From Chrysophaeum taylorii (lineage: Eukaryota; Sar; Pelagophyceae; Pelagomonadales; Pelagomonadaceae), in contig JAQMWT010000149.1 in assembly GCA_029834535.1 (NCBI GenBank), forward strand, positions 62,001 to 126,000: a stretch of 64,000 nt of DNA, written 5' to 3'. A program made the translations under genes and the position numbers. The notes beneath the pieces are model-generated. The model made no database searches, was not told the DNA's origin, and saw nothing but the letters and a program-made list of their open reading frames with translations. Numbering within the stretch: the first letter of the stretch is position 1; each line of letters starts with the position of its first letter. This document shows positions 19,301 to 28,277 of this stretch, one piece after another.

Positions 19301-21102
19301 ACGCCGGCGAGGAGGCGATCGTTCCGATTGAACTGGTGCAGCCACTCCGCGAATGCCGCGGAAAGTCGGGGGGGATGAATCACGCGATGGAGCTCCTCGA
19401 CACGTACCTGCGCCATCACTCGTCGACGTTTACGCTGATGCGGCAGCGGCACGGGGGCAAGGAAGTTCCCCAAAAGTTCGGTGCTCGCGGCGAGGTCGAT
19501 GCGCACTTGCTCTTCTCAATCTTCGACGCCCGTCACATGGGCCAGAAGGGCTTCTGGGACGCCGTTCTGCCTTATTTTTACCGCTACAAGCACGCCAACA
19601 ATCCCTGGAGCCGCGAGCTCGCGATCGACCGGTCCATCGCGTTTGTGCAGCTACCCCAGACGTTCACAACCCTCTCGCTTGACACCGACATCTTCGACAT
19701 GCGGAACGAGTACGCGTTTCGCATTGCCAACACGGTTCGCAACGGCGTTGGCGCGATCACTTCGTGTGGTACGAACGCGGTTTGGAACTATGACCTCCGC
19801 TACCAGGAGAATCCGCTCGAGCACCGCTTCAACGAGGACACGATGATCGAGGATACTGCCTCGTCGCACGACGTCATCATGGCAGGCCGCAAGGGTGTCT
19901 ACCACTTCGAACGGCTTGTCCTCGGAGCTCGCAAGGGCACGACCGACTATCTCGCCGCCGTTTTCCGTTGGTCTCGCGGTGCCGTCCAGCTCTTCTGGAT
20001 GACGTTTTGGTATCCGCGATACAATTTCGTCTGGCCGTGGGCGTCCCTACTCGCTCACGTCGTGCCAATAGTCGGCTGCATCGTCTACCTCCAAACCCAG
20101 AACATCGACGAATGTCACATGACTCCCCTCGCACGCCGGGCCGGCCTCCTCCCGTGCGGCTCGGGTCCCGTCCTCGGCATCATTGCTGACCCGATATTCA
20201 TCCTGTATGCCGTCACTCTCGTCACGATAGCCGTCGCCAGCTACACCTGGGCAAACATCGGGGCGCACCTCGTCATGTTCGAAAACGTTACCTACTTCTT
20301 CAGCGCTGTCTCGGCGTTCTTCTGGCTCGCGTTGCCGTGCTTCATGTGCATCGCCCGCAACGGCCTTCCGCCAATTCTTGATACCCAACTCGTGACCATC
20401 GGCGGGATCTGGATCCAAGTCCACTACGCGCTCATCATCCAGCAAATTCGCCGTTGGTCTCCGCTAGAAAACGGCAAGCCTCCCTCGAATCAGTCGCTTC
20501 GACGCTCCCAAGAGAAGTTTTTTATCACGGCGCCCCTGCACGTTCTTGCTATGATGTTTGGTATGCGAGACGGAGTCGGCATCATCTTCTTTGGCAAGGA
20601 CGCATCGCGCTGGGCTTCTTTTGACAACATCACTGCTCTGGCAGCCGTCAAGGTCTGGGCCGTCGCTATGATTTGTGGCCTTATCTCGTCTATCACTGTT
20701 GGCATCTTCAATGTTATCTACGTTGACGAAACAGAGGCAGCCAAAGCCACGCGATTCATCGGGATCTTCATGTGTTCTATCATTCTCTTTCTCATCGAAA
20801 GCCCCGTGCGCGCGCTGTTCTTCTTTCACTCGGTGGTCAAGAAGAAAGAAAAGCCGTCGCGCGTCGATCGCGTCACCGCAGCCATCTTCGGCTCGAAACA
20901 AGTCATCACCCCCGATCACTGCTACTTCCTCATGTGGGTCGTGCTCCTCGTCTTCAGCCTCCGATCCGTCGAGCTCGGCGAGAGTTCGAGTGTCATTAAC
21001 TTCCGCAATCGCTGCGAAGTCCACCCGAACGCCGACGGCTGTAAAGATAACACGGGGTACACGAAGTACTTTATCCGACACACAGAACAGTTTCAAGAAT
21101 AA
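16399..21102 (+). CDS. Multi-pass GT2-family polysaccharide synthase (cellulose-synthase-like)
   Basis: 1567 residues, one frame, ATG at 16399. N-terminal cytosolic tail, one membrane segment near 155-172, an acidic Cys-rich extracytosolic domain (about 180-460), a second membrane segment near 475-490, a long cytosolic region, then the GT2 core and about seven C-terminal membrane helices. Core motifs are KSGGMN (989-994), FDAR with D1043 in the DxD position, VQLPQTF, CGTNAVWNYDLR, and IED with D1152 as the likely catalytic base. The usual QxxRW is AVFRW (A1187, R1190, W1191), so the Gln is missing. The family polymerises UDP-sugars and extrudes the chain through its own membrane domain. Cellulose, chitin or another beta-glycan cannot be separated by eye. 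Divergent neighbour of a GH5 glucanase, as expected for wall or extracellular glucan metabolism. Confidence 0.85.
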   Translation: MSNGRAVDVVDPLVRLDDAAESETMHTENSSEGDRESDDTPLSPVPTDKRIYPVGGLDVTNEEGAHAAARSRRVGFRGDDDLDSEYAVPSQPSLSKLSAEAVLRPRSYFRKYTTITPRSAAAEEDRKKHGAVHVATRANYTLVRKSGCSRIKYTAVVLNLVLWIPVWLKLIGIERRDPLPRFGSVYNQSVSMSLEVSALEGGACSMCDERSRDDDDKLEGATSAEQIDDEMYGGVTYPVTAYLENFYGKAEVGTPSYVLLFGSNDFEHWELFNSPGVFTGLEQGDQEVQVCSGTPIGWGDDDDDESVKATTFTDSYLQTDYLKEEDDRSNGYQSEVGSEEWESEWVTKAPAFFPRTEKAKSSTCCLGNPGYVYLVACATPFGDLDVELNSEVAPPPFDDRCVAVAGRCGSACGVEAHTPEEETCLPDGSIPLNKLLHVEVLSGYESYKVRYHKRWIEREIHSTIANIYHKFFIIFVMVTALSTWISFLPGNGLSRSAPKPGINEIEEYVAAGDRDAKPVVLCVFSISAMEPRMMVLRNMIGKLLSLVNQRKFTLQSSASRMRTSVTPQAKSMPTLFQEDDGQASLNLTKRRDAFLERADGIDDDRSELIDIFQDEGHRVGAYALWDAFVDVVDDCDLRFVEALAKAMTEMPSDRDYLTTKSHDDGSLLDQALRASARRHDVDEDALDKLELAFACFNLLSHLGHHAFWRPSSASHDVLGFRDIAGDAEAVAVLKAWATNHKKAVAKGRRESDPFDSDIVPASPNAIPPNVWSSWWSLYRELGSIQWAKRFDCIRFRLARLNYYSEEACVPATDRVSFRDLMLCYSARANPEDLRAKLEPTRQVKGIRPGVFVRLKECDDSTASLFASNMVKKLSRPEARRCHARVVAIVHDGYRTYVKLHECTPDLLDAIPVAWLAARGNLVDNEGDTSPSGFGRDGDGLEDDHEAGILSIFLGDTGGPGTRPDDPDYAGEEAIVPIELVQPLRECRGKSGGMNHAMELLDTYLRHHSSTFTLMRQRHGGKEVPQKFGARGEVDAHLLFSIFDARHMGQKGFWDAVLPYFYRYKHANNPWSRELAIDRSIAFVQLPQTFTTLSLDTDIFDMRNEYAFRIANTVRNGVGAITSCGTNAVWNYDLRYQENPLEHRFNEDTMIEDTASSHDVIMAGRKGVYHFERLVLGARKGTTDYLAAVFRWSRGAVQLFWMTFWYPRYNFVWPWASLLAHVVPIVGCIVYLQTQNIDECHMTPLARRAGLLPCGSGPVLGIIADPIFILYAVTLVTIAVASYTWANIGAHLVMFENVTYFFSAVSAFFWLALPCFMCIARNGLPPILDTQLVTIGGIWIQVHYALIIQQIRRWSPLENGKPPSNQSLRRSQEKFFITAPLHVLAMMFGMRDGVGIIFFGKDASRWASFDNITALAAVKVWAVAMICGLISSITVGIFNVIYVDETEAAKATRFIGIFMCSIILFLIESPVRALFFFHSVVKKKEKPSRVDRVTAAIFGSKQVITPDHCYFLMWVVLLVFSLRSVELGESSSVINFRNRCEVHPNADGCKDNTGYTKYFIRHTEQFQE

Positions 21103-21837
21103 TGCCATTGTCGTACATCATGTAACGAGCAATTTTCCTCCCAATCTCCCTCGACGACCGCCGTCCTCTCCTCGCCACGCAAGTTTTTTGTGGCTTCTAT
21201 CTTAACACTGCGGCATTCTTCTTGGTGCCACGAAGGCTTCTGCGCGGCGCCCCGCCTCCACCTTCACAACCACGACCCTGCCTACCACATGGCCCCCCAT
21301 CCACAGCGCCCCCCAGAGCTCCAATTTGCGCATACACTTATCATTTTGCCATTTTTTGTTCTTTGTTGACATTCCACAATCCACACCAATTGCCAACAAC
21401 ACACGACTTTACTTACTTGACGCCACCACTTCACCACCACTTCACTACGTCACCACTCCACCAAAACCTGGGCTGCGGCGGCGCACTCTTAGACGTGAAG
21501 AGTGCCATAGAGTCTACTTCGGCGTCTTTTCTTTTTCCACAGCGCCCCCTAGAGCTCCATCGCGCACATAATCACCTACATTGCCTAGTTCGCATTGTAT
21601 TTTTTGTTAATTTCTTACTTACAACCAAGCGCCAACAAAGCTCGTCTCGGCGAATCTCGTTGCGGCGTGTCTAATTAAGAAGCCTGTGGTCTGTGGCGCC
21701 TGCAGGCACCACGCCTTTTCTTCAGCGCCTGTATTGCTGACGTTTACCGGGCTCATCATCAGGGCGGCCGCTCCATCTGGCGGCGTAAACTGCTAGTTTG
21801 CGTTCTTCTTTAATCATCCCATGCCCAATCCTGGGCA

Positions 21838-21866
21838 CAAGAAAGAAAGAAAGAAAGAAAGAAAGT
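21838..21866. repeat. (GAAA)n microsatellite
   Basis: Six to seven GAAA units in tandem. Confidence 0.9.
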
Positions 21867-21873
21867 GGCCAAT

Positions 21874-22145
21874 CGTTATCAGGGTCGGATAAGAAAGTTC
21901 GTACGAGCCGTTAACTATGTTTCAGTTTGTACTAAGACATACTCAACGGATCGCTGAGCTATGTTCATTTGTACTCAAGCAGTATGTGCCGCCACGCCGC
22001 GAGATCGTCGCGATGGAGCTAGTCCCCATAGTGAAGTCGGCATCCTTTCGTCCCCTCACGCAAAAAAAGGAAAAAGCCCACGCGTTGTAGGACCCGTCGT
22101 TGCGGCGCGGGCTAGTCTCGTTTTCTTATCCGACCCTATCGTTAT
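21874..22145. repeat. Short inverted repeat pair bounding about 270 bp
   Basis: AGGGTCGGATAAGAAA (about 21883-21898) recurs inverted as TTTCTTATCCGACCCT (about 22123-22138), with similar flanks (CGTTATC and GATAACG). The layout resembles a small MITE-like element. No target-site duplication was established. Confidence 0.45.
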
Positions 22146-22343
22146 GCGAGGACGGGGGGCCTGCCGGGGGTGTGTGTGTGGGGGGGGGGGAAATGATACA
22201 CACACATTGCCTTTTGGGGGCCCCTTCGAGATTGTGTCGGCGAGCGGCATCTTCTGAAGCGCGCGCGTCAAACACCTAGTTGCTTCGACGCACATGCTGG
22301 AAGAAGAGAAGGGTGAGTCGGGGACACTCCTTCTCTGTAGCAT

Positions 22344-24998
22344 TTAAGAAGAAGACGAAGAAGAAGCGGCAGCTGCTGGTTTTGAAGTCCGCCAGGTTCG
22401 CGAGATGGTTGGGAGGTCGGCGGTCCAATCAGGGCATTCGGGGATCGCACGGTTCTCGGCGGCCCTTAGTTTAAATTCGACGTCCTCGCGGTAATCTTCT
22501 GGCCTAGAGAGGACGGGTTTGAGGGGTGGGACGGTCTGTTTGTGTTGGAGGCCGTCCCAGTCGAATCCCGAGAACCAAAAGTGTTTTCGAACGGCTGCCC
22601 ACCCTTCTTTGGAGTTGCCAAGGCGCTTCTTCTGGTGGGTTAGGAGACGCGATATGAGGTCCTTGAGGTGTTTGGAGAAGCGCCGGGGATACTTGGGCCG
22701 CATGCGGAGGATCTGCTCAAAAAGGGCCATCTCGTCCTGAGCAGCGAACGGACCGTTCCCGTTCCCGAGCTCGAAGATCAAGACTCCGAGCATCCAGAAG
22801 TCAACAGAGTGGTTGTGGCCCTCGTTTCGAAGAATTTCGGGGGCGAGGTACTCGGGAGTGCCGCACATCGTCCACGTCTGTGGAAAAGAAAATATAAGAA
22901 AAGAGTCAGGCGAGCTGCAACAGCGCGGCAACAAACCAACGAACAAAAATGGAGCACACGACATGCGTGCGCCACTTTAACATGCGGAGACAACACTTAC
23001 GTTCCACCCGGTGAGAATCTTGGAGAGACCGAAGTCGACGACTTTGAGGTATCCTCTTTCGTCGAGGACGAGATTTTCGGGCTTGAGGTCGCGGTAGACG
23101 ACGCCGTGCTCGTGAAGACACTCGAACGCGAGGATGACTTGGCTCGCGTAAAACCGTAGCATGGGCTCGGCGAAGCATACGAGTTTTTGAAGGTGTGAGT
23201 AGAGTTCGCCGCCTGGGAGCAATTCGAGAACGAGGTAGACGAACTTGTCTGTCTGCATTGCAGCATACAGTCTCAGGATAAACGCGCTGCGACACATCGC
23301 GAGAATGTTACACTCCGTGACGACATAGTCCTGCATACTCTCCTGGATAATTTTGTACTTGGGCTGACATTTGCAGGCGTAGTGGTTACCACTCCGGCTG
23401 TGCCGCACCAGCCGGACGGTACCGAACGAGCCGCGGCCGAGCGTACCGAGGACGTCGAAGTCGTGTATCCCGACGCCGCGATCCTCGTCAATCGTCGTCG
23501 TCGTCGTCGTTTTCCTCGCCTTGGCGACGATGCCGGCGTATGGGTCGTTGTTTTCATGTTCTTCATCTTCCTCCTGGCCGTCGTATTTTTTCTCCGCAAG
23601 CTTGCTCGTTCGCCGGTCCTCGCCGGTGGCCTCGAGGTCGTGCGCCTCCGCCAAGAGCTCGGAGAGAGAGCCAAGGTGCTGGATAAAGTCGGCGCGACTC
23701 AGGGTGAGAAGACGGCAGTCTGTGACGGCCTTGACGGAGGCGGCGCGGACGTCTTCGTTGATGAGCGCGAGCTCGCCAAAGTACCCCCCGGCGGCGATGT
23801 TCGTGACGCGGTTCTCGGCGAGCACGACGGACATGCGGCGACACGAGCTCGGCAGATTCTTGTGGACACTCACTTCACCCGACTCGATGAGATAGAAGTG
23901 GTTGCCGACTTGTCCCTGGCGAATGATGATCTCCGACGCCACGACGCTCTCGGTCTCGAGCGCGCCCGCGAGGCGGTTCAGCTCAATGTCGGTCAGCAGC
24001 TCGCCGAGGGAGATTTTTTTGGCGGTGTCGCCGACGCACACTTCGCGCAAAAAGTCGACTCGCCGTTCCATCTCGTCCCGCTGAATAGTTTGCAGGACCG
24101 CCTTGCACTCGTCGCGCCGAATGGCCCAGAGCTTGCAGTCGGTCACGGCGTGGATCGTCGCGGCGCGAGGCGTGTCGTACATGAGCGCGAGCTCGCCAAA
24201 ACTCGACCCGGGGCCCAGGACGTGAAGGAATTTTCCCAGCGTCGCGTGCGTGCGGAAGAGCCTGATGTCGCTGGGTGAAGTGGAAGTGGCCGCGTCCGCG
24301 CCGTCGTCTTCGTCGTCGTTCTTCACAAAGACGCGGAGCCGGCCAGACTCGACGATGTAGAAGAGATCGCCCGCGTGGCCCTGCGTCACGACGTTGTTCC
24401 CCGCGCTGACCTCGATCGGCGCGAAGGGATCGGTGAGTGCCTGTTTGACGGGCGACTCGAGATCGGCAAAAAGGACGTTGTCCAAACAGACGTTCCATAT
24501 GAGCTCGCGCAATTCGTCCGACTTGGGCACGATCGGCACTTCCTCGAGATTTTGCGCGGTGTCCCGCGGTCCGAGGATCACCTTGCGTTTCTTCGCTTCT
24601 CCCGCTTCGTTGCTCGATTCAACGGGCCTTTCTTCTTCTACTTCTTCTTCTTCTTCTTCTTCTCGGAGGGCGGCCCGTCGTGATTTCGGGTGTTGTTGAA
24701 GCGCGCGTCCGCACTGGTGCTTGAGGACGTCGAGCTCGAGCTCCTTGAGTCTGGCGAGGTGGCGCAAGCGGACGAGCTCTTTCTCCTGCTCGTTCATGAT
24801 GCGTCTCGCCTCCTCGAGGTTGGCGGACTCGACAGTAATGGACAGCTTGGAGGTGCAGCGCTTGGAGATCGACCTCGCGATGACCCGCTGCATATTATTG
24901 TTGTTGTTCCGCGTCTTGTTGCAATGCGGCGGCGAATCGTTTGGCACTCGCGCATGTTCATCGACGACTTTGGTCTTCTTACTCGCGCCGCCTCCCAT
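22344..24998 (-). CDS. Cyclic-nucleotide-dependent protein kinase (PKG-type fusion) with PKA-type binding cassettes
   Basis: Two exons, 24998-23001 and 22877-22344, with a 123-nt GTAAGT...CACAG intron. The product is 843 residues. MGGGASKK at the N-terminus is a plausible myristoylation site. A leucine-rich coiled coil (60-100) could dimerise. CNB-A carries FGELALMYDTPRAAT (267-281) and CNB-B carries FGELALINEDVRAAS (407-421). The AGC kinase domain from 513 has GRGSFG (521-526), K543, YRDLKPEN with D637, DFG (655-657) and GTPEYLAPE encoded at the start of exon 2, followed by an AGC tail. The single-chain layout is that of PKG, but both cassettes have Ala after the phosphate-binding Arg where classical cGMP sites have Thr. 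Nucleotide preference is therefore open. A glutamate tract (about 113-123) comes from a TTC microsatellite. Head-to-head with the EEP gene. Confidence 0.93.
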
Positions 24999-25153
24999 AA
25001 CAACGCGCGCTTTTCTTTCCTTCCCCCTTCCTTCTTCGAGGCAACGAAAGATTCTCGAGGCCCTTGGTGCGGAAAGGCAACAGCCCCGAAAAGTTAACCA
25101 AAACCCTTGTCGACGACGACGATGACGTACATTCGTGGAACGACGACAAAAAA
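24999..25153. promoter_or_regulatory. Short bidirectional upstream region of kinase and EEP genes
   Basis: Only 155 bp separate the two ATG codons of divergent genes, so core promoter elements for both must lie here or inside the coding sequences. TTTCTTTCCTTCCCCC-type pyrimidine sequence is visible near 25012-25037. No TATA box is seen. Confidence 0.4.
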
Positions 25154-26482
25154 ATGCATGCCGTAGTGGAGGAGGAGGTGCTCGAGGAATTGGAGGCGGA
25201 AGTCCAACAGCAGCCCGACTACATGCAGTCCGTTGCGCGGTCGTTTCCCGAGGCGAGCGAGAGTCGGTTCGGTCGGCGGCGGTTCGGCCGCCGCGAGAAG
25301 AGTTGCGGCGCCGCGAGCGATTACGGGCTCGAACTGCGCGAGGCCGAGGAGGCACGGGCGCTGAGCGCGGCCAAGCAGCAAAGGCAGAGCCTGTCGTCGC
25401 GGCGGCACCGGCGCGAGCGATCGGTCGCGCCCTTCCACGAGTCGATAAAGTCGGCGATCATCGACTCCAAGGTCTCGCCTTTCGTCGCGACCGTGCCGCG
25501 CGAGCTCCCGCCGCCACTGGGGCGCGTCGTCGTCCGCGACTTCCGGGCTGTGCGGCACGCCCCCAAGGACTGCGTGCGCGTCGTGACCTGGAACGTCGAA
25601 CGCGGCTACCGCCTCGCCTCGGTCATCGCTTCTCTCCGCTACGAGGACGCCGACGCCGTGCTCCTGAGCGAGGTCGACGTTGGGTGTGACCGCTCGCAGA
25701 TGGTCGACGTCGGCGCAGAGATCGCCGCCGCTCTGGGACTCGTCATCGTCTTCGCGACCGAGAAGATCCACGTCAACGACTGCGCGCGCGACGACCCGAG
25801 CGCGACCGACGCCGACGCGTTCGGAGGCGTCGAGGGCGTCGCCGTCCTCTCGAGGTTCGACGTCCTCGACTTCGAGGCCATCTTCTTGCCCGACGCCTCC
25901 AAAAAAAACGACCCGCGCAAGCAGCGCCTCGCGCTTCGCGTCGCGTGCGCGGCCTTTGATTTTAACCGACCTCCTCTCGACCTCGTCGCCGTCCACCTCG
26001 ACGCCTTCGCCGGCCGCTCGAGCCGCGTCGACCAGTTCCAGCCTGTCATCGACGACTGGCGACGACGCAAAGGAATGCGCGACGACCAACCCGCGCCCTA
26101 CGTCATCGGCGGCGACCTCAACACCCACAACCACGGCGTCGTCGCGCTCCACCCGGGCATGACGGGCGACGACTACTGGGTCACCCGCCTCTGGCGCGGC
26201 AAGGGCTTCCAGACGACGACCTGGGGCCAGACTGAAGCCGAGTGGTGGCAGCAAAACGTCTTCAAAGACACCACCCTTTCCGATCCCTTCGACAAAAACG
26301 CCGACGGCAAGCATAACCCCTCCGTCCACGTCGGCGGCCTCAAGCTCTGGGCCGGCAAACTTGACTGGCTCCTCTTCGACAAAGACGCCCTCGCCTGCGT
26401 CGCAAAGCACGCCTCGCGCGCAAACCAGGCCTCCGACCACCCCTACCTCCGCCTTGACCTCAGACTCAAGCACAGGAGATGA
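25154..26482 (+). CDS. Endonuclease/exonuclease/phosphatase (EEP) family protein
   Basis: 442 residues from the first in-frame ATG at 25154. The frame is open upstream to a TTG at 25064. The C-terminal 300 residues form an EEP fold. Residues matching the active site are N147 in VTWNVERGY, E173 in LLSEVD, H281 in AVHLDAF, D321 and N323 in IGGDLNTH, D404 in GKLDWLLF and D428/H429 in ASDHPYLRL. All Mg-binding and catalytic positions appear intact, so phosphodiester or phosphomonoester hydrolysis is likely. The substrate (nucleic acid, lipid headgroup or other) cannot be read. The N-terminal 120 residues are charged and Arg-rich with no transmembrane segment or signal peptide. Alternative start codons at the downstream Met residues would still keep the domain. 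Confidence 0.85.
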   Translation: MHAVVEEEVLEELEAEVQQQPDYMQSVARSFPEASESRFGRRRFGRREKSCGAASDYGLELREAEEARALSAAKQQRQSLSSRRHRRERSVAPFHESIKSAIIDSKVSPFVATVPRELPPPLGRVVVRDFRAVRHAPKDCVRVVTWNVERGYRLASVIASLRYEDADAVLLSEVDVGCDRSQMVDVGAEIAAALGLVIVFATEKIHVNDCARDDPSATDADAFGGVEGVAVLSRFDVLDFEAIFLPDASKKNDPRKQRLALRVACAAFDFNRPPLDLVAVHLDAFAGRSSRVDQFQPVIDDWRRRKGMRDDQPAPYVIGGDLNTHNHGVVALHPGMTGDDYWVTRLWRGKGFQTTTWGQTEAEWWQQNVFKDTTLSDPFDKNADGKHNPSVHVGGLKLWAGKLDWLLFDKDALACVAKHASRANQASDHPYLRLDLRLKHRR

Positions 26483-26667
26483 TGAGATGAGACGCGAGAT
26501 TAGACGAGATGGGATGTGATGATACCCCCCCCCCCGCGCGGGTGTTTCTATTTGCCGAAATCTCGGGAGGATGGATATTCACGAACGGATCCATAATAAT
26601 AATAACTCGAATTTGGAAGAATCGAATTTGAAGAAGCAGCATCTCAAGGTCGGTCTGTCGTCGGACG
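26483..26667. other. Short spacer between the EEP and oxygenase genes
   Basis: Contains GAGATGAGACGAGATGGGAT-like degenerate repeats and a C8 run near 26526, then ATAATAATAATAAC near 26594. Both flanking genes are on the plus strand. Confidence 0.5.
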
Positions 26668-27900
26668 ATGGATGAGGTCGCAGGTCTGGAATCGTTCGTG
26701 GCCACCGTAAATTTTGGCGGCGGCACGCACCACGAGGAGACGGGTGCCGTCGCGACGCCGATCCGCATCTACGATGGTCGAGGGGACGTGGGTCGATTCA
26801 GCCTGCACGAGAGTGGGTTCGAGCTAATCGAGGCGCCCGCGGTTTCCGCGGCGGCGACCGCGCACGACCTCTACGACGCCGACCAATGCGTCGAGCACCT
26901 GTTCCCCATCGCCGAGGCAATCGCGCTCCGGCACTGCCCGGGCGCGGCGCGCGCGTTGGCGTTCGATCACATTCTACGGAACCCCGCGAGGTTGCACGCC
27001 GAGGCCGAGGCCGCCGAGCACGGTACCCCGCCGACGCCACGGCCCAAAACTGTGCGGCTCGCCTCGGAGCCCGTTATCGCGCACCCCCCACCCGCCGCGG
27101 TCTTACGGACGCTTCGTCGCCAGGGCTCGCTCTCGCTCCGGCCGCGGCTCTCGCGCTGCGGCAGCCACGAACAGGCCTCCCACGAGTTCCTCGCCGTGCT
27201 GGCTCGGCGGGGGAACGTCTGCGCCAAGCAGCTGCTCCACGAGCATGCCGAGCTCGAGGCCCCAGCCCACCTCCGCACGAGGTTCCTCCAGGGCACGCTG
27301 CCGCACGCGCACGGCGACTACACCGCGCGATCGGGACGTACGCGCGCCGAGCAGCTCCTGCGTCCTTTTGTTGCGACCGAGGCCGCGCTTGTTCGAGCCC
27401 TCGCCGAGCGCTTCGCCATCGTCAACCTCTGGATCCCCTTCAAGACGGTCGAGTCGGACCCACTCGCCGTATGCACGTGGTACTCGTGCGGCCCTCGCGA
27501 CGTCCGCACTAACCGACTCACCTTTGCCAAGCGCGTCGGCGAAACCTATAAGGTTGTCGCCCATCCCGACTCGCAGCGCTGGGTCTACTTTTCCCGCATC
27601 ACCCCAAAGGAGGTCCTCCTCCTCAAGACCTTCGACACTAAGGACGACGACGGAGGCCGAACCGCGCGCTTCTGCCTCCACTCCGCCTTCTCGCTCCCCG
27701 GCGACAAAGAAGACCTCCCGCCGCGGGAGTCGATGGAGGTCCGCGTCCTCGTGTTGTATTCCCCAGAGGCCCGCGACTCCAACTTCCTCGTGCGCCCCTT
27801 CGTTCCACCTCACGTCGCCGCCCCCCTCGCCTCCCACACCGAAGGGGTCATCGAAATGCCGGACGCGGTCGAAACACTCCCGTCTTCCGACGACTGGTGA
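26668..27900 (+). CDS. CmcJ/AsaB-family putative Fe(II)/2-oxoglutarate-dependent oxygenase
   Basis: 410 residues from ATG at 26668, one exon. Family landmarks appear in order: an N-terminal IRIYDGRG strand, AFDHILRN (98-105), LPHAHGDYTARSG with H215-x-D217 as likely iron ligands, ERFAIVNLWIPF (247-258), QRWVYFSRITPKEVLLLKTFD, then ARFCLHSAF with H338 as the third ligand and PRESMEVRVLVLY with R353 as a likely cosubstrate anchor. Characterised relatives in fungi and bacteria act in secondary metabolism as hydroxylases or desaturases. The region 110-170 is an extended Pro/Ala/Arg-rich insertion. No signal peptide, so probably cytosolic. The neighbouring genes do not form an obvious biosynthetic cluster, and the substrate is unknown. 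Confidence 0.75.
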   Translation: MDEVAGLESFVATVNFGGGTHHEETGAVATPIRIYDGRGDVGRFSLHESGFELIEAPAVSAAATAHDLYDADQCVEHLFPIAEAIALRHCPGAARALAFDHILRNPARLHAEAEAAEHGTPPTPRPKTVRLASEPVIAHPPPAAVLRTLRRQGSLSLRPRLSRCGSHEQASHEFLAVLARRGNVCAKQLLHEHAELEAPAHLRTRFLQGTLPHAHGDYTARSGRTRAEQLLRPFVATEAALVRALAERFAIVNLWIPFKTVESDPLAVCTWYSCGPRDVRTNRLTFAKRVGETYKVVAHPDSQRWVYFSRITPKEVLLLKTFDTKDDDGGRTARFCLHSAFSLPGDKEDLPPRESMEVRVLVLYSPEARDSNFLVRPFVPPHVAAPLASHTEGVIEMPDAVETLPSSDDW

Positions 27901-28277
27901 TGACGATAGTGATGATGATGATGAGTCGCGTTCGCGCTCGAGCAACGCCGTGCCATGGACGTGGCAATAGACGCCCCGTTCCCGATCACGTTCCCGACCC
28001 AGTTCCGTTCCGTTCCGTTCCTAAGACGCGCGCCGCGCGCGCGCACTCCCTTTGTGTTCGATTGAGCACGTACAACCACGCGGACTCGATGATAATGATG
28101 ATGATGATGATGATGGGCACTTGTAAAGACAATTATAACACGTGACTACTGGTCCCCCGAAAACATAAACTGAAGGGGACTGCAGGGATTCGGCGTGGGG
28201 TAGAAAGGAAGGAGACGCTGCCAGGCAACACCACCAGAGGACGGACGGAGGGAGGGAGGTGTAGATTCATTCTCCTC
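27901..28277. other. Intergenic region with GAT and TTCCG simple repeats
   Basis: Two converging genes flank it. It contains GATGATGATGATGA runs near 27910-27924 and 28088-28113 and a GTTCCGTTCCGTTCC repeat near 28004-28019. No gene seen. Confidence 0.6.

Larger units (their letters stand above)
21103..22343. other. Intergenic region with short repeats
   Basis: No gene recognised. A phrase close to CCACAGCGCCCCCYAGAGCTCC occurs twice (near 21300 and 21537), followed in both cases by related GCGCAYA sequence. CACCACTTCACCACCACTTCA-type simple sequence lies near 21424-21460. A 10-G run sits near 22180-22190. Confidence 0.5.

Noticed and set aside
16399-21102. Callose synthase (GT48) identity for the large synthase
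   Set aside because: The size and multi-pass topology suggested it, but the KSGGMN, FDAR, IED and RW motifs are those of GT2 enzymes.
25094-26473. A 459-codon minus-strand frame opposite the EEP gene
   Set aside because: No domain, and it mirrors the GC-rich codons of the plus-strand protein whose catalytic motifs are complete.
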